From Sphingobacterium sp. B16(2022) (GTDB taxonomy: Bacteria > Bacteroidota > Bacteroidia > Sphingobacteriales > Sphingobacteriaceae), in contig NZ_JAAUVN010000003.1 of NCBI RefSeq assembly GCF_012030425.1, positions 62,001 through 126,000 on the forward strand: a stretch of DNA of 64,000 bases. Direction: 5' to 3'. The translations under genes and the position numbers were made by a program. Positions 44,725 to 53,749 of the stretch are shown here, one piece after another; position 1 is the first letter of the stretch, and each line of letters starts with the position of its first letter. The notes under the pieces were generated by a model, which was given only the letters and a program-made list of their open reading frames with translations, did no database searches and was not told where the DNA came from.

Positions 44725-45054
44725 ATGAGTATTATAATTTTAGATAAGTTAAATATTGCGCCAGCTATCCAGGAAGCATTAGAAACTGTTTATGATCCAG
44801 AATTAAAACCGGCAAATATTGTCGATTTAGGATTGGTATATGAAATCATAACCAAAGAAAATGGAACCGCTAAGATAGTGATGACATTAACTGCGCCAGG
44901 ATGTCCAGTTGCTGGTCAGATCATGGATGAGGTACAAAGTAAGGTTGCTGCTGTACCTGGCGTTACAGAAGCTCTTGTTGAGCTTACATTCGATCCACCG
45001 TGGACAAGGGATATGATGAGCGAAGAAGCAAAATTAGAATTAGGCTTCTTGTAA
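44725..45054 (+). CDS. DUF59/MIP18 family Fe-S assembly protein (SufT/PaaD-like)
   Basis: A 109-residue single-domain protein of the DUF59 family. Seen: ETVYDPELKPANIVDLGLVYEI (with the D-P-E and D-L-G-L-V patterns), TLTAPGCPVAGQIMDEV containing the conserved cysteine in the TxxxCP context, and LTFDPPWTRDMMSEEAKLELGF. Relatives help load Fe-S clusters onto target proteins. It starts one base after the GT4 stop, so it is probably read on the same mRNA despite the unrelated function. A strong terminator follows. Confidence 0.93.
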   Translation: MSIIILDKLNIAPAIQEALETVYDPELKPANIVDLGLVYEIITKENGTAKIVMTLTAPGCPVAGQIMDEVQSKVAAVPGVTEALVELTFDPPWTRDMMSEEAKLELGFL

Positions 45055-45059
45055 TGGTA

Positions 45060-45095
45060 AAAAAGGGAATCTATAATAGATTCCCTTTTTTTATA
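45060..45095. terminator. Bidirectional terminator
   Basis: A 14-bp perfect stem AAAAAGGGAATCTA / TAGATTCCCTTTTT with a three-base loop, extending into T runs on both strands. It separates the DUF59 gene from the convergent antiporter gene, whose stop codon is at 45091-45093. Confidence 0.92.
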
Positions 45096-46332
45096 ATGTT
45101 TGACCAGACTCCAGATCACTTAGCCTTTTGACTGTTTTTGGTTTAATTTCATCCTTACCGAATAATTTTGTCCATAGATTACGGGATTCTTTTGTTAACA
45201 GTGGTGATACAATTGACAGAATCAACACATACACAACGACAAACGACTGGATAACAGGCAATAACCCTCCTGCCTTACCAATATTGGCCATGATAATGGA
45301 AAACTCACCTCGAGCAGATAATGTAAATCCGATATCAAAAGCTGTTTTATTCTTCATTCCTGAGAACCTTGCCGCAAAGTATCCTGAAGCCAAATTACCG
45401 AGGATAGTAACCAGAGCAGCAATTGAGGCCCATAATACCGCACCACCCAAGGATAGTATATCTATTGATAAACCAAAGCTAAAAAAGAACATTGCTCCAA
45501 AAAAATCTTTGTAGGGCAATACCATCGCTTCAATCTTCTTGATATATTGCGAATCTGCTAAAACTAATCCTGCCATTAATGCTCCAATGGCTTCCGCAAC
45601 GTGAATAGTTTCAGAAAATCCAGCTGTTATAAATAGTAGTGCAAAGATAACAAGGACAAATAGTTCAGAAGATTTAACCTGCAATAGCTTATCAATTGCA
45701 GGAACTAGCTTTCTTCCCAGAATTAGAAATGTTAAAATAAATCCCAATGCTAGCAATGAAGTTCCGGCAACAGTCCAAAAAGAACTACTTCCCGTTAGAA
45801 TCAATCCCGAAAGGAAAGAAATATGCATGGCAATAAATAAATCATCAAACATAATCATTCCCATAATCACCTCTGTTTCAGGATTTGCAGTCCGTTTCAA
45901 ATCTGTCAATACCTTTGCTACAATGGCTGTGGAAGAACTTGTCATAATACCACAAAGTACCATCATCTCCTTAAATGGCAGATCCATCATCCATCCAATG
46001 AGTAACCCAGACACAAAATTGAGTAAAACATACACTGTTCCACCTGTCACGATTGATTTTCCGGACTTAATTAATCGGCCAACCGAGAATTCCAGTCCGA
46101 GATAAAACAACAGAAAAAGTACGCCTAAGCGCCCCATAAAATCAATAAACGGTTTACTTTCCGTAAATGTCAGGTCTATATGACCAATTTGGGGAGCATG
46201 CTGGCCCAACACCATACCTATCAATATAAAAAATGGAATAACTGAAAACTTTAACTTATTGGCGATTAAACCAACAAATGCGACAAGGCCTACTGCGATT
46301 CCAATTTCTAAAATAAGTGTGTGTGATGGCAT
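45091..46332 (-). CDS. Cation:proton antiporter, CPA2 (KhtU/KefB-like)
   Basis: A 413-residue membrane transporter with about 12 hydrophobic segments. Seen: an N-terminal helix pair, FLLFYLGLEFSVGRLIKSGK, then ALLFITAGFSETIHVAEAIGALMAGLVLADSQ and the C-terminal ESFSLSARGEFSIIMANIG-like segment. There is no C-terminal TrkA-N domain, unlike KefB/KefC. The gene 24 bp upstream supplies the separate TrkA-C subunit, as in the B. subtilis KhtTU K+/H+ antiporter. Transport of K+ rather than Na+ is inferred from that pairing. Confidence 0.9.
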   Translation of the reverse strand: MPSHTLILEIGIAVGLVAFVGLIANKLKFSVIPFFILIGMVLGQHAPQIGHIDLTFTESKPFIDFMGRLGVLFLLFYLGLEFSVGRLIKSGKSIVTGGTVYVLLNFVSGLLIGWMMDLPFKEMMVLCGIMTSSSTAIVAKVLTDLKRTANPETEVIMGMIMFDDLFIAMHISFLSGLILTGSSSFWTVAGTSLLALGFILTFLILGRKLVPAIDKLLQVKSSELFVLVIFALLFITAGFSETIHVAEAIGALMAGLVLADSQYIKKIEAMVLPYKDFFGAMFFFSFGLSIDILSLGGAVLWASIAALVTILGNLASGYFAARFSGMKNKTAFDIGFTLSARGEFSIIMANIGKAGGLLPVIQSFVVVYVLILSIVSPLLTKESRNLWTKLFGKDEIKPKTVKRLSDLESGQTL

Positions 46333-46356
46333 ATATATTTATTTAGTTTACAATGT

Positions 46357-46836
46357 TTACAATAATATCTCTTTCAATAATTTAATATTATTCTTTTTTC
46401 CGGCAATAACTAAGGTAGTCCCTGGACTAATCATATAATCAGGTCCTGGATTAATAACCGTATTATCACCTAGTATTCCTGCTATAATAGATGCTCCTGT
46501 ACGTTGACGAACTTCCAATTCGCCAATCGTTTTATTGGCTCCTTCAAATTTGCCTTCAACTTTATACCATTCAATTCTTAAATCATCTAAAGCGACTTCA
46601 ATTGTTTCTAAAGCTTTAGGCTTATAGGACAATCCTCCGATAATACCGGCAACCTGTCTTGATTCCTCATCGCTTAAGGTCATGACACAGCGAGACTCAC
46701 TCTCTTCCTCATCATAACGATATAATTCTCTTCGACCATCGTCATGAATAACCACGACCATATTGTCTCCAGCTTCAGTTTCAATTTGATACTTTTTTCC
46801 AATACCAATAAGATCCGACTCTCTTACAATAGACAT
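46357..46836 (-). CDS. Antiporter regulatory subunit with TrkA-C domain (KhtT-like)
   Basis: A 159-residue cytosolic protein. The N-terminal half (IGIGKKYQIETEAGDNMVVVIHDDGRRELY) is the KhtT-specific domain, and the C-terminal half is a RCK_C/TrkA-C domain (about 85-159, ending GPDYMISPGTTLVIAGKKNNIKLL). Such subunits sense cyclic di-AMP, pH or potassium and gate the antiporter. It lies directly upstream of the antiporter gene on the same strand, so the two form one operon. Which ligand it senses here is not visible. Confidence 0.9.
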   Translation of the reverse strand: MSIVRESDLIGIGKKYQIETEAGDNMVVVIHDDGRRELYRYDEEESESRCVMTLSDEESRQVAGIIGGLSYKPKALETIEVALDDLRIEWYKVEGKFEGANKTIGELEVRQRTGASIIAGILGDNTVINPGPDYMISPGTTLVIAGKKNNIKLLKEILL

Positions 46837-47014
46837 ATTTTTTTGCTTTATTATAAAACTTAATTTTTCAATAGCTGAAGTAAAAAGGCATACTATACAG
46901 CTTTATACAAACTTAACCAAAAATCCAGTCATAATAGAATTTATATGACGTGACCATCGGATTAATTCAAATACAGATACAATGAAGTCCTTGTACACAG
47001 GTCTTCCTTAAGTT

Positions 47015-47046
47015 AAGAAAAGATGCGGTATTTTTTATCTTTTCTT
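47015..47046 (-). terminator. Possible terminator after the MBL hydrolase gene
   Basis: AAGAAAAGAT (47015-47024) and ATCTTTTCTT (47037-47046) form a ten-bp stem with a 12-base loop just beyond the minus-strand stop at 47052. The T run is part of the stem rather than after it, so the call is moderate. Confidence 0.5.
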
Positions 47047-47051
47047 GATTT

Positions 47052-47831
47052 TTATTTTGCTTCAATCACTGTAAAACTTCTATCAAACTGCATGGTAGGC
47101 TTTCCTATTGCTATACTTGTGGCATGATAAAAAAGATAAATCCAATCGTTTGGAGCTCCATTTTCCCAGTACTCCTGACGTAACTTTCTTGACAAATGTC
47201 CATCATAGTCATATTTTGCGCTCTGATTTTGAAAGATCATCTCTGGTTCCGGCAGGACGTCTCCTCCAAAAAAATAATGATCTTTTCCATTATTAATGTG
47301 GAAGGTCTGATGATGTTGGGTATGCCCGCCACTTAAACAATATTCAACTTCTTCATTAACTTTACCATCTCCTTCAACAAGATTCAGATTACCGCTCCTT
47401 TGCAGAACATCAAAAATTTCAGTACGGTAAGAGCTATTGATTCCGGAATAAGCATCTTCCCATTCACCTCGTTGCACTATATACTCTGCTTCGGGAAATG
47501 CAATCCTTCCGACCTGATCAGTGAAACTCACCATACCACCAGCATGATCTTTATGCAAGTGTGACATCAATACATATTTCACATCTTTGGGAGAATAACC
47601 TAATTTTTCAATATTTTCATAGAGAAGTAGTTTCCCTTCATTGTTTGTTAATCCAAGTCCAGTATCACATAAAACCAATCCATTTGCGGTCTCGATTAGA
47701 AACGGATGCACTTGAATAAACATAGAAGCTGGACGATCATTTTTACTATCAACAGCAGGGTCAAAGGGAATAAATTTTTTAGAAACATCGACCGAAAATG
47801 AGCCTTCGAATAAGGAATATACTTGTAACAT
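47052..47831 (-). CDS. MBL-fold metallo-hydrolase
   Basis: A 259-residue metallo-beta-lactamase-fold enzyme. The zinc motif is MSHLHKDHAGG (HxHxDH), with a later GGHTQHHQTFHI and the GGDVLPEPE segment supplying further metal ligands. The layout resembles the quorum-quenching lactonase/N-acyl-phosphatidylethanolamine-type MBL proteins, but no substrate can be read. The frame begins with a GTG at 47864; ATG 47831 (MLQVYSLFEGSFSVD) is the likely start. It is divergent from recJ, and a box TATCTTTG (minus strand, 47945-47938) could serve as its promoter. Confidence 0.88.
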   Translation of the reverse strand: MLQVYSLFEGSFSVDVSKKFIPFDPAVDSKNDRPASMFIQVHPFLIETANGLVLCDTGLGLTNNEGKLLLYENIEKLGYSPKDVKYVLMSHLHKDHAGGMVSFTDQVGRIAFPEAEYIVQRGEWEDAYSGINSSYRTEIFDVLQRSGNLNLVEGDGKVNEEVEYCLSGGHTQHHQTFHINNGKDHYFFGGDVLPEPEMIFQNQSAKYDYDGHLSRKLRQEYWENGAPNDWIYLFYHATSIAIGKPTMQFDRSFTVIEAK

Positions 47832-47937
47832 CTTTAATTTATTGGAAACTTGCGTGTTAGACACAACGCTATGATTACCCTAGTGTATAATTAGGTTAGT
47901 CAATAGACAAAACGTATATTTACACATAATTACGATG

Positions 47938-47945
47938 CAAAGATA
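47938..47945 (-). promoter_or_regulatory. -7 box of the MBL hydrolase gene
   Basis: On the minus strand this reads TATCTTTG, an exact TAnnTTTG box, about 107 bp upstream of the chosen ATG. It overlaps the first base of recJ. A similar but imperfect TATATTTA near 47916 may serve recJ on the plus strand. Confidence 0.35.
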
Positions 47946-49645
47946 TGCAAAAAAGGTGGGTACTAAAATCTAAAAGTGAGGTCAAAAAAGTTAATCAATT
48001 AGGCAATGAACTTGGTATTAATCCAGTATTAGCAGAATTGTTAGTCAGTAGAAATATTGAGACTTTTGATACTTCAAAACAGTTTTTTAGACCTTCTCTA
48101 GACCAACTGCACAATCCATTCTTAATGCAAGATATGGAAAAAGCAATTGCGCGAATTACGACCGCAATCGGCCAGAATGAAAAGATCTTAATTTATGGAG
48201 ATTATGATGTAGATGGCACTACTGCTGTAGCTGTTGTGTATAGTTTTTTTCGAGAGTTTCACTCGCGCATTGAATTCTATATTCCTGATCGTTATGCTGA
48301 AGGATATGGTATCTCTACACAAGGTATAGATTATGCTGCAGAAAACGGTTTCTCATTGATCATTGCACTTGACTGTGGTATAAAAGCAAACGATAAAGTT
48401 GACTATGCCAATTCTAAGAATATCGACTTCATTATTGGTGATCACCATTTACCTGGAGATGAACTTCCAAAAGCATTTGCTGTACTTGATCCAAAAAGAA
48501 AAGACTGTGCTTATCCATACAAAGAATTATCGGGCTGCGGTATAGGATTTAAACTTATCCAAGCCTTTATCATGAAAAATGATATGTCTTTGGATATTTG
48601 CTATCAATTTTTAGATCTTGTTGCGGTAAGTATTGCATCGGATATTGTACCTATAACTGGAGAAAATAGAATTCTGACGCATTTCGGACTCATTAAATTA
48701 AATACCAATCCTTGCTGCGGTCTTCAAGCACTTGTTGATTTATCCACCAATAAAACAAAGACATTCACAGTAAATGATATTGTTTTTCAAATAGGTCCGC
48801 GGATCAATGCTTCTGGTCGTATTGATCATGCTAAAGATGCGGTAAAATTATTAATATCAAAATCACTGCAAGAAGCAAAAGATTTTAGTATCAATATTGA
48901 TGATCAAAATAATGTTCGTAAAGATTTTGACCTTAGAATAACCGAAGAAGCTCTAGCGATTATAGATCAAAATGACTCGCTAAAAACACGAAAATCAACT
49001 GTGCTCTATAAATCAGATTGGCATAAAGGTGTTATCGGCATTGTGGCATCAAGGTTGACTGAAAAATACTATAGACCAACGATTATTCTGACCGAAACCA
49101 ATGGTCATATCGCAGGTTCCTGTAGATCTGTAATTGGGTTTGATTTATATGAAGCCTTAAGTGAATGTAGCGATCTATTAGATCAATTTGGAGGGCATAA
49201 ATATGCAGCAGGGTTGACGATGCAGATCGGAAATATCAAATTATTTCAGGATCGTTTCGAAGAGGTTGTTTCTAAACTCATTACTCCTCAGATGTTAATA
49301 CAAGAGATCTTGATTGATACTAAACTAAACCTGCAAGATATTGATGCCAAATTTCACCGCATTCTAAGTCAATTTGAACCATTCGGGCCTCAAAACGAAA
49401 GCCCCATTTTCCTTAGTCAAAAAGTTAGTTTAATCGGACCTGCCTATTTAGTAGGATCGAATCACTTAAAAATGACCATCAAACAAGAAAACTCTCCTTC
49501 TTTTGATTGCATTGGTTTTGGATTATCTGAACATATACAGGCTATTAACAGTGGTAAGCCATTTGACATCTGTTATAGCATAGAAGAAAATGTATGGCGA
49601 GGCAAAAAGAATTTGCAATTAAATATAAAAGGAATCCGATATTAA
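47945..49645 (+). CDS. recJ: Single-stranded-DNA-specific exonuclease RecJ
   Basis: A 566-residue 5'-3' exonuclease acting in recombination and mismatch repair. DHH-domain motifs in order: LIYGDYDVDGTTAVAVV (motif I), IALDCGI, IIGDHHLPGDELP (motif III, DHH) and LSGCGIGFKL. The DHHA1 part has GVIGIVASRLTEKY and FGGHKYAAGLTM. The C-terminal OB-fold is present (VWRGKKNLQLNIKGIRY). The length is normal for the family. It is divergent from the MBL gene and followed after 49 bp by lptB, for which a separate promoter box exists. Confidence 0.95.
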   Translation: MQKRWVLKSKSEVKKVNQLGNELGINPVLAELLVSRNIETFDTSKQFFRPSLDQLHNPFLMQDMEKAIARITTAIGQNEKILIYGDYDVDGTTAVAVVYSFFREFHSRIEFYIPDRYAEGYGISTQGIDYAAENGFSLIIALDCGIKANDKVDYANSKNIDFIIGDHHLPGDELPKAFAVLDPKRKDCAYPYKELSGCGIGFKLIQAFIMKNDMSLDICYQFLDLVAVSIASDIVPITGENRILTHFGLIKLNTNPCCGLQALVDLSTNKTKTFTVNDIVFQIGPRINASGRIDHAKDAVKLLISKSLQEAKDFSINIDDQNNVRKDFDLRITEEALAIIDQNDSLKTRKSTVLYKSDWHKGVIGIVASRLTEKYYRPTIILTETNGHIAGSCRSVIGFDLYEALSECSDLLDQFGGHKYAAGLTMQIGNIKLFQDRFEEVVSKLITPQMLIQEILIDTKLNLQDIDAKFHRILSQFEPFGPQNESPIFLSQKVSLIGPAYLVGSNHLKMTIKQENSPSFDCIGFGLSEHIQAINSGKPFDICYSIEENVWRGKKNLQLNIKGIRY

Positions 49646-49646
49646 A

Positions 49647-49654
49647 TATATTTG
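49647..49654 (+). promoter_or_regulatory. -7 box of lptB
   Basis: TATATTTG, an exact TAnnTTTG match, immediately after the recJ stop and 41 bp before the lptB ATG. No exact TTG at -33. It suggests lptB has its own promoter besides any read-through. Confidence 0.55.
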
Positions 49655-49694
49655 TACTTATCAGATTGCTTTTTTGAGTTAAAACACGAATCAA

Positions 49695-50435
49695 ATGATA
49701 CTAAGAGCAGAACATCTCATCAAAAAATATAAGCAACGCACTGTTGTAAACGATGTTTCTTTCCAGGTAGAGCAAGGGGAAATTGTTGGTCTTCTAGGAC
49801 CTAACGGAGCGGGAAAGACGACTTCTTTTTATATGATTGTTGGATTAATAAAACCTAATGAGGGTCATGTTTATTTAGACGATCAAGAAATCACACAGGA
49901 TGCCATGTACCAGCGTGCTCAAAAAGGAATCGGTTATCTTGCCCAAGAAGCTTCGATTTTTAGAAAACTATCGGTTGAACACAACATATTATCTGTACTG
50001 GAGATCCATTATCCTAATAAAAAGGAACGCTTAGAAAAACTGGAAGAACTTTTAACCGAATTTAGCTTGCACCGTGTCCGTAAAAACAGAGGTGATCTTC
50101 TTTCCGGTGGAGAAAGACGTCGTACGGAGATCGCACGGGCATTAGCGGCAAACCCATCTTTTATCTTGTTAGATGAACCTTTTGCGGGTGTGGATCCAAT
50201 CGCGGTAGAGGAAATCCAAACAATTGTTGCAAAGTTAAAAACACGTAATATCGGAATTTTAATTACCGATCATAACGTACAAGAAACGTTATCCATTACA
50301 GATAGGGCTTACTTATTGACAGAAGGTAAAATTATGCTTGCTGGAACTCCAGAAGAAATTGCCAGTAATGAAATGGCCCGTACATTCTATTTAGGCCAAC
50401 ATTTTGAACTCCGTCGCAAAAAGATAATTATTTAA
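49695..50435 (+). CDS. lptB: LPS export ABC transporter ATPase LptB
   Basis: A 246-residue ATPase that powers lipopolysaccharide extraction from the inner membrane through LptFG. Walker A is GPNGAGKT (35-42), the Q-loop lies in YLAQEASIFRKLSV (an LptB hallmark), the signature is LLSGGERRRTEIARAL, Walker B is FILLDEPFAGVDPIAVEEI and the H-loop is LITDHNVQETL. The absence of any fused membrane domain is normal. LptFG are elsewhere. The gene supports the view that this organism makes LPS or lipooligosaccharide, in keeping with the glycosyltransferase region and the LpxR-like gene. Confidence 0.95.
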   Translation: MILRAEHLIKKYKQRTVVNDVSFQVEQGEIVGLLGPNGAGKTTSFYMIVGLIKPNEGHVYLDDQEITQDAMYQRAQKGIGYLAQEASIFRKLSVEHNILSVLEIHYPNKKERLEKLEELLTEFSLHRVRKNRGDLLSGGERRRTEIARALAANPSFILLDEPFAGVDPIAVEEIQTIVAKLKTRNIGILITDHNVQETLSITDRAYLLTEGKIMLAGTPEEIASNEMARTFYLGQHFELRRKKIII

Positions 50436-50453
50436 CGTTAATTCTACCTTTAT

Positions 50454-51968
50454 ATGGCAATATTAGACTCCCTACTTACTTGGTTCATGAAAAAACGGAT
50501 TCATCAGATTGAATTATTCATGAAATATCCACATGATGTACAAGAAGAATGGTTTCAAAGTTTAATATCATCAGCCGAAGCAACAGAATGGGGGAAAAAA
50601 TACGATTACAACAGTATTTTAACGCCTGAGGAATTTAAAAACAGAGTTCCAATTCAAGATTACAATTCATTGAAGCCTTATATCGATCGGATGATCAAAG
50701 GAGAGCAAAATATACTATGGCCATCTGACATCAAGTGGTTCGCCAAATCTTCGGGAACTACCTCAGACCGTAGCAAATTTATCCCAGTCAGTGAAGAGTC
50801 TTTAACAGAATGTCACTTTCAGGGTGGGAAAGATATGTTGACAATTTACTTCAACAATAAACCCGAAAGCCAGATTTTCTGTGGAAAATCGGTCGTATTA
50901 GGAGGGAGTTCTCAGATTAACAGTTTTAGTTCAGACTCTTATTATGGTGATTTATCTTCTATTCTATTGCGGAATCTCCCTTTTTGGGCCGAATTTAAGC
51001 GTACTCCAAATTTAGAAGTAACTTTACTTCCTGATTTTGAGGAAAAAATAGAAAAGGTGGCCAATATCACCATCCATGAGAATGTCACCAATCTGGCTGG
51101 TGTTCCAACATGGAATATTGTTCTAGCAAAAAAGATATTGGAAATCACAGGTAAGAATAATTTGCTTGAAGTCTGGCCTAATCTGGAATTTTATACCCAT
51201 GGTGGCGTAAGTTTCAAACCTTATCGCGAACAGTTTAAAAAACTGATTCCTTCTGATAATATGTATTATTTAGAAAATTATAATGCATCCGAAGGATACT
51301 TTGCTCTTCAAGATCTGCCCGACTCAGAAGAATTATTATTAATGCTTGACTATGGCATTTATTACGAATTCTTACCGATCGAAAATTTATATGATGAGAA
51401 TCCGCAAACATTAGGATTACATCAAGTAGAATTAAATAAAAATTATGCTTTGATCATTTCGACCAATGCTGGTTTATGGCGGTACATGATCGGTGATACG
51501 ATTAAATTTGTAACGCTATCTCCATACCGTATTCAAATAACAGGACGGACAAAACAATTCATCAATACCTTTGGCGAAGAACTTATCGTCGATAATGCAG
51601 AGGATGCTATAAAGAAGGCTAGTGAAAGTACACGTGCAATTGTAAAAGATTATACTGCTGGACCGATTTACTTTAAAGAGGGTGAAGCTGGAGCTCATGA
51701 ATGGATTATTGAATTTGAACAACAACCTGATAATTTTGAAACGTTTTGTAAGATATTGGATCAAACATTGAGAGAGATCAATTCGGATTATGATGCTAAA
51801 CGTTATAAAAATATGGCATTACAATTTCCGGTTATTCACAATGCCCCTGCATACACATTCTTTCAATGGATGAAATCAAAGGGTAAGCTTGGTGGGCAAA
51901 ATAAAGTACCGCGACTGTCGAATAATCGTGATTACCTTGAGCCTATATTGGACATAATAAAGAAGTAA
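50454..51968 (+). CDS. GH3 family acyl-acid amido synthetase-like protein
   Basis: A 504-residue member of the GH3 family, which in plants adenylates jasmonate or auxin and joins them to amino acids. Seen: the ATP-binding motif FAKSSGTTSDRSKFIPVS (from about residue 97), the motif LENYNASEGYFA (about 275-286), and LWRYMIGDTIKF and ITGRTKQFINTFGEEL, which hold adenylate-site residues. The bacterial substrate is unknown. It starts 18 bp after lptB on the same strand, so co-transcription is likely. A terminator hairpin follows. Confidence 0.92.
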   Translation: MAILDSLLTWFMKKRIHQIELFMKYPHDVQEEWFQSLISSAEATEWGKKYDYNSILTPEEFKNRVPIQDYNSLKPYIDRMIKGEQNILWPSDIKWFAKSSGTTSDRSKFIPVSEESLTECHFQGGKDMLTIYFNNKPESQIFCGKSVVLGGSSQINSFSSDSYYGDLSSILLRNLPFWAEFKRTPNLEVTLLPDFEEKIEKVANITIHENVTNLAGVPTWNIVLAKKILEITGKNNLLEVWPNLEFYTHGGVSFKPYREQFKKLIPSDNMYYLENYNASEGYFALQDLPDSEELLLMLDYGIYYEFLPIENLYDENPQTLGLHQVELNKNYALIISTNAGLWRYMIGDTIKFVTLSPYRIQITGRTKQFINTFGEELIVDNAEDAIKKASESTRAIVKDYTAGPIYFKEGEAGAHEWIIEFEQQPDNFETFCKILDQTLREINSDYDAKRYKNMALQFPVIHNAPAYTFFQWMKSKGKLGGQNKVPRLSNNRDYLEPILDIIKK

Positions 51969-52005
51969 TGTACCTTAAAAGTTTATAGGGAAAGATTTTA
52001 ATAAA

Positions 52006-52050
52006 AAATGAGATTGATCAGTTTATGAGCAATCTCATTTCAATTTTTTA
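52006..52050 (+). terminator. Intrinsic terminator after the GH3 gene
   Basis: Stem AAATGAGATTG (52006-52016) / CAATCTCATTT (52030-52040) with a 13-base loop, then CAATTTTTTA. It lies 37 bp after the GH3 stop. Confidence 0.8.
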
Positions 52051-52083
52051 GTACCTGCTAAATTTGAAAAATAATAAAATACC

Positions 52084-52230
52084 CTAGGGTTTGATAGCCG
52101 TTTTATAAAGAAAAACAAAAAAGCCTAAAATAAAATTTAGTGAAAATCCTTTTTTCTCCACAGCTGTGTTTTGATCAAATTCTAATTCATCATTTTCCAA
52201 TGCATTGTTTTTACTGTTTAATCGGTGCAT
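52084..52230 (-). CDS. Likely small membrane protein, 48 residues
   Basis: An ATG-to-TAG frame of 48 codons on the minus strand. The product begins MHRLNSKNNALENDELEFDQ, is polar and acidic for about 27 residues and then has a hydrophobic segment, FSLNFILGFFVFLYKTAI, ending KP. The layout of charged N-terminus, single membrane helix and very short C-tail is that of a real small membrane protein. It falls inside an otherwise unexplained 649-bp gap. No Shine-Dalgarno is seen, which is usual here, and an imperfect TAGGTTTT box lies upstream. I do not recognise a family. Homologues would be needed to confirm translation. Confidence 0.5.
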   Translation of the reverse strand: MHRLNSKNNALENDELEFDQNTAVEKKGFSLNFILGFFVFLYKTAIKP

Positions 52231-52617
52231 GGTTTTTAATCGTTTAGTTTGTTTTTTATTAGTGAATATCTGTTTAGAAGTGTTAGCCCTTTTTAAAACC
52301 TACCATTTTTGATGATAGATTAGTGTTTCCGTTAATCCAAATAACATGCCACTTTACAATTACTGTGTTAATTCATCTAAAATTAACACAGAATAAAGGA
52401 AAAGGTAACAAAACAGCTAAAAAAGCCTAAAAAATGATAATCTCTAGTAATTCAAATGATAATCTGTCCATAAAATAAAACGTAAAATCCTAAAAAATAG
52501 ACAAATTTACTGTGTAATAATAAAATTTTCTCACTCAGAATAATATTTGATAAACAAGAGGTTTATCATTCAAATTCGTGGTTTTTTTCATACTTTAGCA
52601 TTTGTAATTAAAATACA

Positions 52618-53688
52618 ATGAGCGCGACAGAAAATTATTCAATTCGCGTAGAGCCCACACAACAATCGAGACTCTCGCAAGTAGATTTTAACAATCTAAA
52701 ATTTGGAAAAATATTATCCGACCATATGTTGGTCGCTACCTATGAAGATGGAGCATGGACTGATGTCAGTATTGTGCCTTATGGTGATATTAATGTAAGC
52801 CCTTCTATGTCGGCTTTACATTATGGCCAAGCAATCTTTGAAGGTATTAAAGCATACAAATTTCAAGATGGAACTATTAGTATTTTCCGTCCTGACAAGA
52901 ACTGGGAAAGATTCAATACTTCTGCAGCTCGTCTGGAGATGCCAGAAGTTCCTGAAGAAATCTTTTTAGGTGGATTAAAAAAACTATTAGCCACCGATAA
53001 TAAATGGATTCCAAATGCTCCAGGCACATCTTTATATATCCGTCCATTTATGTTCGGTACTGAAGCGGCTTTAGGAGTACACCCTTCTAATTCCTACAAA
53101 TTTATAATTATCACTAGCCCTGTAGGTGCTTACTATAGCAATCCTTTAAAATTAAAGGTAGAAACACATTATACCCGCGCAGCAGAAGGCGGAGTAGGTT
53201 TCTCAAAAAATGCAGGTAACTATGCATTGTCACTATACCCTACTCGTTTGGCAAATGATGAAGGTTTTGATCAATTGATGTGGACTGATGCTTCGGAACA
53301 TAAATATATTGAAGAGGCTGGAACAGCCAACCTAATATTCCGTATCGGTGACAGTATTATTACTCCTCACGGTGATACGATCCTACATGGTGTAACAAGA
53401 CGTACAATTATGGAACTGGCGGCAAGCTGGGGATATAAAACGGAGCAACGCAGAGTATCTGTCAAAGAACTTATTGATGGAATCAAAGCAGGAATTGTAA
53501 CAGATGCATTTGCTGCTGGTACAGCTGCAACATTAACACCAATTGCCACTATTGGTTATGAAGGTGAATTGTTTCAATTACCTCCTGTAGAAGGTCGCGA
53601 TTTCTCTAAAAAAGTATTAACCTATTTAGATGATCTTCGATATGGCAGAATTGCTGACGAATTTGGATGGAATTTGATCGTGGAATAA
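52618..53688 (+). CDS. ilvE: Branched-chain amino acid aminotransferase
   Basis: A 356-residue class IV PLP enzyme that transfers the amino group between glutamate and the 2-oxoacids of leucine, isoleucine and valine. It is of the longer, BCAT2-like type. Seen: SALHYGQAIFEGIKAY (about 65-80), SLYIRPFMFGTE, GGVGFSKNAGNYALS with the PLP lysine Lys197, the EEAGTANLIFRI segment, and ITPHGDTILHGVTRRTI. It is a single gene with a 649-bp gap upstream and a strong terminator after it. Confidence 0.94.
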   Translation: MSATENYSIRVEPTQQSRLSQVDFNNLKFGKILSDHMLVATYEDGAWTDVSIVPYGDINVSPSMSALHYGQAIFEGIKAYKFQDGTISIFRPDKNWERFNTSAARLEMPEVPEEIFLGGLKKLLATDNKWIPNAPGTSLYIRPFMFGTEAALGVHPSNSYKFIIITSPVGAYYSNPLKLKVETHYTRAAEGGVGFSKNAGNYALSLYPTRLANDEGFDQLMWTDASEHKYIEEAGTANLIFRIGDSIITPHGDTILHGVTRRTIMELAASWGYKTEQRRVSVKELIDGIKAGIVTDAFAAGTAATLTPIATIGYEGELFQLPPVEGRDFSKKVLTYLDDLRYGRIADEFGWNLIVE

Positions 53689-53707
53689 TTATATTTCATT
53701 TCGTAGA

Positions 53708-53745
53708 AAAAAGGGCTTGATTACCATTGTAATCAAGCCCTTTTT
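53708..53745 (+). terminator. Terminator after ilvE
   Basis: A 17-bp perfect stem AAAAAGGGCTTGATTAC / GTAATCAAGCCCTTTTT with a four-base loop and a T run; symmetric, so it can also act on the minus strand. Begins 20 bp after the ilvE stop. Confidence 0.92.
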
Positions 53746-53749
53746 ATGT

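Larger units (their letters stand above)
51969..52617. other. 649-bp gap with several hairpins and one small frame
   Basis: Between the GH3 gene and ilvE. It contains, in order, a terminator (52006-52050), a likely 48-residue reading frame on the minus strand (52084-52230), an 11-bp perfect inverted repeat CTGTGTTAATT / AATTAACACAG (52363-52391, seven-base loop) and an 8-bp perfect one TGATAAAC / GTTTATCA (52548-52568, five-base loop). The last two lie upstream of ilvE and may be leader or operator elements. No RNA gene recognised. Confidence 0.6.
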
